A stretch of 64,000 nucleotides of DNA from Cucumis sativus (lineage: Eukaryota; Streptophyta; Magnoliopsida; Cucurbitales; Cucurbitaceae), in NCBI RefSeq assembly GCF_000004075.3, contig NW_022279515.1:62001-126000 (forward strand), given 5' to 3'. Below the pieces are notes generated by a model. It saw nothing but the letters and a program-made list of their open reading frames with translations, ran no database searches and was not told where the DNA came from. The position numbers and the translations under genes were made by a program. Each line of letters starts with the position of its first letter. The stretch's first letter is position 1. Positions 58,729 to 64,000 of the stretch are shown here, in pieces.

Positions 58729-60561
58729 TATAATTGAATTTTCTTTCAACCACCAGCTTAAACTTTTTGGTGAATCGGTGGTTTAATATTTATATTAATA
58801 TTTTATAAAAAAGTATACAGCTAATGCCATATAAAATAAATAAAGAAATACTATAAAATCTACATCCATAAAATATGCATGTGAACACATATCAGAAGAT
58901 GGATATTCGTAAGTTAGAAAGACCGATAACAAAATGTCATAATTAAACAACATCATTAATATTATGGGTAGTTTCAAGCTTCATTTGTCTATTCTAGGTA
59001 GGGATATTGAATAACTCTTAAAAATAATATAAAGATTGAATCCCTAAACTTCATGTGCTTGCTAGTATACAACCTAAAAGTTCAACAGTTAAAGAAACTG
59101 ATTAATCATTTTTGGCAGGATGTCAGATTCGCCTTTCGAAATCCTACATGAGTAGAGCCAGCCAAATAAGCCAAGCCTCTTAAGGAATATGGAGAAGTTC
59201 AATGACTGGGTATGTATATGATAAGCCTTAACCTCAATTTTATTTGTCAATAATGGAGGGAAGGAATCAAAAGCTTCTCTAGCTCTCCCAATTATTCTAA
59301 GAAACCTAATACAAGGTATGTCAAAACATACCCTCCCCAAACAATCATAATAGCATTTATATGAAAGCATAAAAGACTCATGGCCCCCTTAACTAGCAAC
59401 ATTCAGACCAACAAATACAGCTTCCCATCCTCCTCTCCTGAATCCTTTCTTGTGCCTACGGGTGTACACCTTCACTACCATGGGCCTATCATATTTAGAG
59501 ATCGTAGAGGCTGTATGAGCCAAGGAGCTGGAAGAGTAGGATTAGGGAAGTGTGGAGTTTTCCGCTCTTTGTTTGGCCAAAAGTGTTTGTGGACTCCCGA
59601 CAAGAAAATTTCAATTTTATGCCTTATTGACTTCGTATGTCCTAGGCCCTAAGAGTTCAAAACTTTCTAGATTTCACAACTTCTTGGACCACTCCTTGTG
59701 CCAAACACCCCTTTAAAGAATACTAAGCCAAGGATATAAAACTTCAATACCATCAATAGAAAATCTCATAAAAGAAACATGAATGATGAATATTTTAGAA
59801 GACTATAAATTGGTACCGTACCTTCATGAGCTGAGTTTTCTTAGTTTCGTCTGCAATGTTCATCAGCATAATTTTAAATGATTTTCCTAATGTGTTCTCT
59901 TCAGAATTGAGGTCCTCTGATGCCACATTTACACTTCCAAATTCTTGACAGAAATTTTGTGTACACTGATTGGTTGGATTTTTAGGATAAATACTTGATA
60001 AAATCTCATGCTTTGAATTGGCTAAAGAGCATCCTGGAGAGCAGGTATCGTATACATCACTTTTAGGATCAAGATTTTTGTTAGAGTGGGAATGGAAATG
60101 GTCCAGATTGACTCCTTTTACTTTCTTTGACTTCAGGGAAGAAAGTGATGCTTCCCAAACTCTCTTTGCGCTATGTTTAGAGCAAGAACAATGTGTCTCA
60201 TCCAAATTACCAAGAGTATTGGATAATTTTGCAATACTAGCTGTCGTGTTGTTCTCTATTTCTGCAAAAGAAACCAGACCGTTGCTGTCATGCACTGCAT
60301 CCTGGTTTAAATAAACCGTTATGAGATAATTAAGCAACATATGGAGAATAATTTAAATTGTACTATCTTGTGGAACAAAACCTGAATTACACATACCCTG
60401 AATTTCATTTTCTTCTCCAAGGGGCACTAAAGTTACAAACTCGTCATGTTGAAAATTCAAATTTTGAATGGTATGCTGATCAGTTGCATTTGAAACGTTG
60501 CAACCTCGATTGGCAACACTGATTCTTGCAGCATACGGGGCTTCAGGCTTTAATAAGTAAT

Positions 60562-61625
60562 TGGAAAGTTAGTCGAACACATTGAAATTCCCTGAATGTG
60601 CGAAATCCATGGATTTTATTACACATCCCAAAGGTGAACGACTTTGAGGCATCTTGGTTATAATCAATTGGTTCTCGAAGTACGCCACCTTCATCCCCAC
60701 TACAAAACTATGTTCTGTCGAGCTGATAGCACACTTGTTCTTTAAGAACGTCTTGAAGTTATGGAGAGTTCCATCAAGCATTGTGAGTGACAGGGATGGT
60801 AGATTCATTGGTACTCTCTGGACCGAACTATTCGCCTTCTTGGGGACACGCCTAAATATATCCTTAAGCTGCCATCCTCAGACGAATGGCCAAACTGAAG
60901 GATTCAATTGTATGCTTAAGGAATATCTACGACATTTTGTTGATTCTGGACAAAAGAATTGGGCCTAGTTGATGGATGTGGCTCAATTTTGTTTTAATGC
61001 ACAAACTAGTCTATCCACAAGAACGAGTCCTTTCGAAATCTTGAGTGGAAGACAACCTATACTGCCTCATATTGTTGATCATCCTTATGCCGGAAAAAAT
61101 CCTCAAGCTCATAACTTTACGAAAAAGTGGGAGAAGACTACGAACATCGCTCGAGCATACTAAGAGAAAGTCTCGAAGCGTATGATAAGAAGCATCATCC
61201 TCTCAAGTTTTGAGCGGAAGACCAACTCTTCATAGAGTTTAAAGCAAAGCAAATTTGATTTAGAGGACATCAACATCAGCATCTCACCAGAAAATACGAA
61301 GGGCCTGTTGAAGTTCTGAAGAAAATTGGAAATGCATCCTATAGGGTATCGTTGCCTGCATGGATAAAAAATCATCTAGTAGCTCATGTGAGCAACTTGA
61401 AACCTTACCATCAAGATCCAGATGACCAGTAGTGCAACAATGGTGTATGGTCATCTAGTGACCTAAAGCAGAAAGACGATAAAGAAATGGAAGAAATCCT
61501 TCCTAAGAGAGTGAGGAAGGGTATACCCATGAAGAAGATACATGAATTCCTACTGAAGTGAAAGAACCTCCATGTGGAAGAAACACGTTAGGAATGTGCT
61601 GAAGACCTTGGAGCGTGAAAGAAGA
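60562..61625 (+). pseudogene. Gypsy integrase and chromodomain, stops and frameshifts
   Basis: The integrase core shows SMDFI (about 60607), NWFSKYATFIPTTKLCSVEL, VSDRDGRFIG near 60786, and CHPQTNGQTEGFN near 60870, where the family has TER. The usual catalytic Glu is thus replaced by Glu-Gly in a TEG context: the Glu itself is present but the following Arg is not. After TAG 60967-60969 it continues DVAQFCFNAQTS and SGRQPILPHIVDHPYAGKNP. The C-terminal segments YEGPVEV-like and NLKPYHQDPDDQ lie near 61290-61430. The chromodomain-like end (KKIHEFLLK, KNLHVEET, ECAEDLG) is at about 61535-61615. In-frame TGA and TAG codons interrupt it. Confidence 0.85.
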
Positions 61626-61673
61626 AGATCGAGGAATTCTAGCTTCGCCAGTCGACAGGGACGTCAATTGTTT

Positions 61674-61686
61674 AAGTGGGGGAGAA
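61674..61686 (+). promoter_or_regulatory. Polypurine tract of the chromodomain gypsy
   Basis: AAGTGGGGGAGAA immediately before TGTAACAAG, the start of the LTR. Confidence 0.88.
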
Positions 61687-62162
61687 TGTAACAAGCATGC
61701 TTGTCCAAGGCGCTGTTTACTTATGGCCGCATGCCCAAACACCCCCAATTTACATTGTTTTTATGTTTTGTATTTAGTTTTACTTTTTGCTTTCCTTTTT
61801 ATGTCATAAACCTTGGGTGTGACTTGGCTTTTTCTTATGCAAGCCTACCAGAACTAAAAAAGTCTAAAATGTACTATAGATGGGACATAGTAGTTGAATT
61901 CCTGCCCAAGCCTTGTTGCACTCTTCGCAATCAAAGTTTTTCTTTGCAATTGACAGTCTTCAATGCTTGCTTTAACGATATTTTCATTGAATTTCTTTCT
62001 CCTCACGTTTTATAAAACATTTTCTTAAGAACGTGAAGAGAGGCTACATCGTATCATGTGTTTGTCCGTGGTTTCTGGATTTTGATCAGCTAACTTGTTG
62101 TCTACGTAAAACAAGTGCAACATAATCGCTCCTCTCGTGTTTGAAAGCTCGCGATTGTGACA
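61687..62162 (+). repeat. 3' LTR of the chromodomain gypsy
   Basis: Begins TGTAACAAGCATGC and probably ends GCGATTGTGACA at 62162. The start is certain because it adjoins the polypurine tract. The end is inferred from the terminal inverted repeat TGTAAC/GTGACA and may be off. Confidence 0.7.
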
Positions 62163-63156
62163 CAAGAAATGCACTAGCCAAGAATGCACACGAGGAGGGC
62201 TACACGAAATGCCAAGCACGCAACCATGTGAGGTTCACAATGTGCTTGTGTGTGAGGTTAGCACGCGGGCATGCCCAACACGCGTGAAAAGCCTCTTGTG
62301 AGATTCACACACAGTAGCCAGCGCCCAACCAAGGCCTACTACCCACCCATTCGTGCCAGGCAGTGTCATATTGCGTGTTGAGCTATTTTTGGTAATTTTT
62401 TGTGTTTTTTAAGTATACTTTTGATATTTTATTGGCAAAAGATAATTAATTGTACTATTTTACCATTATTTCAGGACATGAGAAGATCATACAAATTTAT
62501 AAACCAAGGATTTGAGCTTGTATCTATGAGTGGAAAATGTTTTATTTAAAGTGATTTCAAGCATGTTCTTAAGTCATGATTTATGACGGATTTATGATAA
62601 AATGTTTAAGTTATGTTATGAAAAGTCTTTCAAGGGTGTTATTGTTTAAAGGTATTTATTCAAGCATATTGTTTACTCTTCAAAATGCATAATATTCAAA
62701 ATGTTTTCCCACTTTCTAGGTAGAGATCGTGTCCTCTAAGCCTAACTTGCTACTACCTGTCTACTAAAGGATTTCATTTTGTTATCATATGTGTCCTGTT
62801 ATTTTGTACTAATGATAAATTAGTCTTTTGTGCTATCAGACTTAGGCTTTTGGGAAGGTTTAATAAGGTTTTGTTCTAGATAAATAAGATTACGTTTTTT
62901 CTATGTAAAACTTGTCTAAGGTTGTTAAATGAAAAAGGTTTAGCCCAATTGGTTTTAGTAAAATTTATGTGTTATGTTTCCGCTGTTGTTTAGAGTTTAA
63001 AGGTTCAGGCTAAGGGTTAAATGTGTCGTTCTTGACGTGGGTGCTATCGATTGGCTTCACGCCATATCTCGAGCCACGCAAGTAGGTTCTCGTGGTGGGG
63101 TGTGATAGCCTAAGTTGGCTTATTAACGGTTAAAATGTAAACATGTCCATAACAAA
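62163..63156. other. Decayed LTR-like sequence
   Basis: GC-richer patch 62200-62370 with repeated GTGAG(G/A)TTCACA words. 62880-63120 resembles a gypsy LTR core (GCTATCGATTGGCTTCACG, CTCGTGGTGGGGTGTGATAG), but ends cannot be assigned. No gene seen. Confidence 0.4.
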
Positions 63157-63290
63157 ATAGTCGGGCGAGGCCCATGTGGACCGACTGGTAAAGGTTGAAG
63201 AGCAAATGCTCTACCTAATGAAAGTTCCTAACTCAATTCGCTTCTTGGAAACCCGCCTTGAAGAAATTTTTTAGAAAGCTGATGCTATTA
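63157..63290 (+). pseudogene. Gypsy gag N-terminal scrap
   Basis: An open stretch on the + strand encodes VEEQMLYLMKVPNSIRFLET followed by RLEEI. This is like the coiled-coil N-terminus of a gypsy gag (VEE-MLYL-EVPDSI-LE-RLEEIS pattern known from plant elements). Too short to place further. Confidence 0.5.
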
Positions 63291-63439
63291 ATTAAACCAC
63301 CACCCAAAATCTTAAGCTAGTGATTAAAAGTAAATTTAATTATATATCACTAACAATCCCCCACTTATGGGTTCAAAATATCTAAAAGGTCCAACAAGTG
63401 AAAATCAATTTTAATTGGGAAGGAAACACCAATACAAGG

Positions 63440-64000
63440 TGTAACGACCCAACTTTTCCAAATAAGTCGAAGTCATTAATTTCAAATAAAGACCTGAGTT
63501 TACGCAAAATCTCAATCTCAAATAATTTCAAAGTCTCAAAGAAAACAAAAATTTATATTTGGGCCCTGTTTAAAATAGCCAACACTTTCAAGAAAAGTTT
63601 ACTAATTCGTGAATACAGTTCAACTATAAAATTTTCTAAACAATCTCAAGTACTAAAACAAAACATGAGAAACAAAACATTAAGCGGAAGCAAATTAAAA
63701 TATCCCCTATGGCAATCACGCTTCCTTCCTGCCCCTCGCCGGTTTGTCGCCTTTATTACCTTTGCCTGAAAAAATTAAACATAAGGAGGGTGAGTATAAA
63801 ATACCCAGTAAGAAACCCTCTACTGGTCCCATCAGGGGAAAATAAATTGTTAACATTCTATTGGGACACCCTGTACAGTCGCAGTCTTGTGATCCCGTAG
63901 GATGCATATTTCAGTCTAACGCCCCGAGGGACGTACATTTCAGTCTAGTGTTCTGCAGAAACACATATCAGTCTAATGCTCCCGAAGGTGCAGAATAATT
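63440..64000 (-). mobile_element. Gypsy LTR of the 27280 family, continues past the window
   Basis: Starts TGTAACGACCCAACTTTTCC at 63440 and carries the conserved core at 63700-63840 and the CAGTCTA repeat units from 63913. The part present covers about the first 560 bp of a 2-2.4-kb LTR. Whether it is solo or part of a full element cannot be seen. Confidence 0.88.

Larger units (their letters stand above)
55613..59821 (-). other. Expanded BRCT intron
   Basis: The intron between the 160-codon exon and the exon at 55503-55612. It holds the LINE (56047-58728) and the solo LTR. The remaining parts (55616-56027 and 58748-59821) are AT-rich with no supported gene. The + frame at 59380-59652 and the - frame at 59089-59370 are not recognisable. 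Confidence 0.7.
50546..60555 (-). pseudogene. BRCT-domain protein pseudogene (DNA-damage/repair type), introns full of transposons
   Basis: Exons from 5' to 3' on the - strand. 60555-60398: partial, PYAARISVANRGCNV to LVPLGEENEIQ. 60301-59822: 160 codons, DAVHDSNGLVSF to FKIMLMNIADETKKTQLMK. 55612-55503: MIEELGGSLTADGSTSTHVI to CIALFSG. 52190-52132: AWIFSSSWLKE, REGRFV. 52024-51837: DELPYILNDDDYISKYRASL to STGGN. 50732-50546: VIHELDKVNN, TIFVACEEDVEEAL, GIWTFNVEWLM, LEAPQFAESL, stop TGA. The last five exons have AG/GT borders and join in phase. WIFSSSW and WTFNVEW are the tryptophan motifs of two tandem BRCT repeats, phosphopeptide-binding modules of repair and checkpoint proteins. Lesions: TAA 52151-52153, TGA 51930-51932, a 2-base loss before MRPEVDL. 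The first visible donor is unclear, and upstream exons are cut off near 60555 by a gypsy fragment. Confidence 0.9.
60555..62162 (+). mobile_element. 3' part of a chromodomain-type Ty3/gypsy element
   Basis: It starts mid-pol beside the truncated BRCT exon (approximate junction 60555) and holds integrase, the C-terminal region with chromodomain, a polypurine tract (61674-61686) and one LTR (61687-62162). The 5' LTR, gag, protease and RT are absent. Several stops show it is old. It reads opposite to the BRCT pseudogene. Confidence 0.85.

Noticed and set aside
59380..59652. 90-codon + frame, considered as an organelle-derived insertion
   Set aside because: I could not match it to any plastid or mitochondrial gene, and composition alone is not enough.
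1..64000. Novel defence, toxin or metabolic gene cluster
   Set aside because: All recognisable coding sequence belongs to transposable elements or to two decayed host genes (BRCT and CAMTA); nothing is organised as a multi-gene system.

Overview
This window looks like plant nuclear heterochromatin, most likely from a dicot. It is AT-rich with isolated GC-rich islands, and its introns are long and filled with transposable elements. The elements are typical angiosperm ones: Ty3/gypsy and Ty1/copia LTR elements with initiator-Met tRNA primer sites, L1-type LINEs, CACTA transposons and a MULE. The repeat families remind me of cucurbits (Cucumis or relatives), but that is recalled resemblance, not a search result. 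I find no intact host protein gene and no convincing tRNA, rRNA, CRISPR or bacterial-type operon.

Layout. 1-4261: a LINE on the + strand (ORF1 end plus a broken endonuclease/reverse-transcriptase ORF2). 5865-8290: LINE remnants on the - strand, one split by a + strand LINE 3' end flanked by a 15-bp target duplication. About 9290-14764: 3' LTR of a - strand copia element, split by a complete 3.8-kb CACTA transposon (10404-14210, AAT duplication). 16800-17733: 3' end of another CACTA element. 18230-21956: two gypsy remnants with gag pieces. 22761-23990: pseudogene of a CAMTA transcription factor (part of the CG-1 domain). 26279-27060: a CACTA 5' end. 27280-36975: a structurally complete 9.7-kb gypsy element on the - strand (CCAAC duplication, near-identical 2.4-kb LTRs, primer site, polypurine tract, gag, protease, RT, RNase H, integrase) whose reading frames carry stops and frameshifts. 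It landed in one copy of a 254-bp tandem duplication.

37285-40733: simple repeats, then three tandem copies of a roughly 1-kb unit, each headed by a long GT/GC-alternating tract. 42093-46199: two solo LTRs of one gypsy superfamily, nested in opposite orientation. 46205-49790: copia LTR fragment, decayed MULE transposase, another gypsy LTR. 50546-60555: a BRCT-domain gene on the - strand, now a pseudogene. Five downstream exons and part of a sixth can be read across introns swollen by an LTR element (52680-55037), a LINE (56047-58728, 19-bp duplication) and a solo LTR inside that LINE. 60555-62162: the 3' part of a chromodomain-type gypsy element that adjoins and probably truncates the BRCT gene. 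63157-64000: a gag scrap and another LTR of the 27280 family running off the window.

The genes do not form a working system. The window records layered insertions, and relative order can be read from nesting and target duplications. The most useful results are the two hidden host pseudogenes (BRCT and CAMTA), the exact element boundaries, and the GT-headed macrosatellite. I found nothing that supports a new defence or metabolic system.
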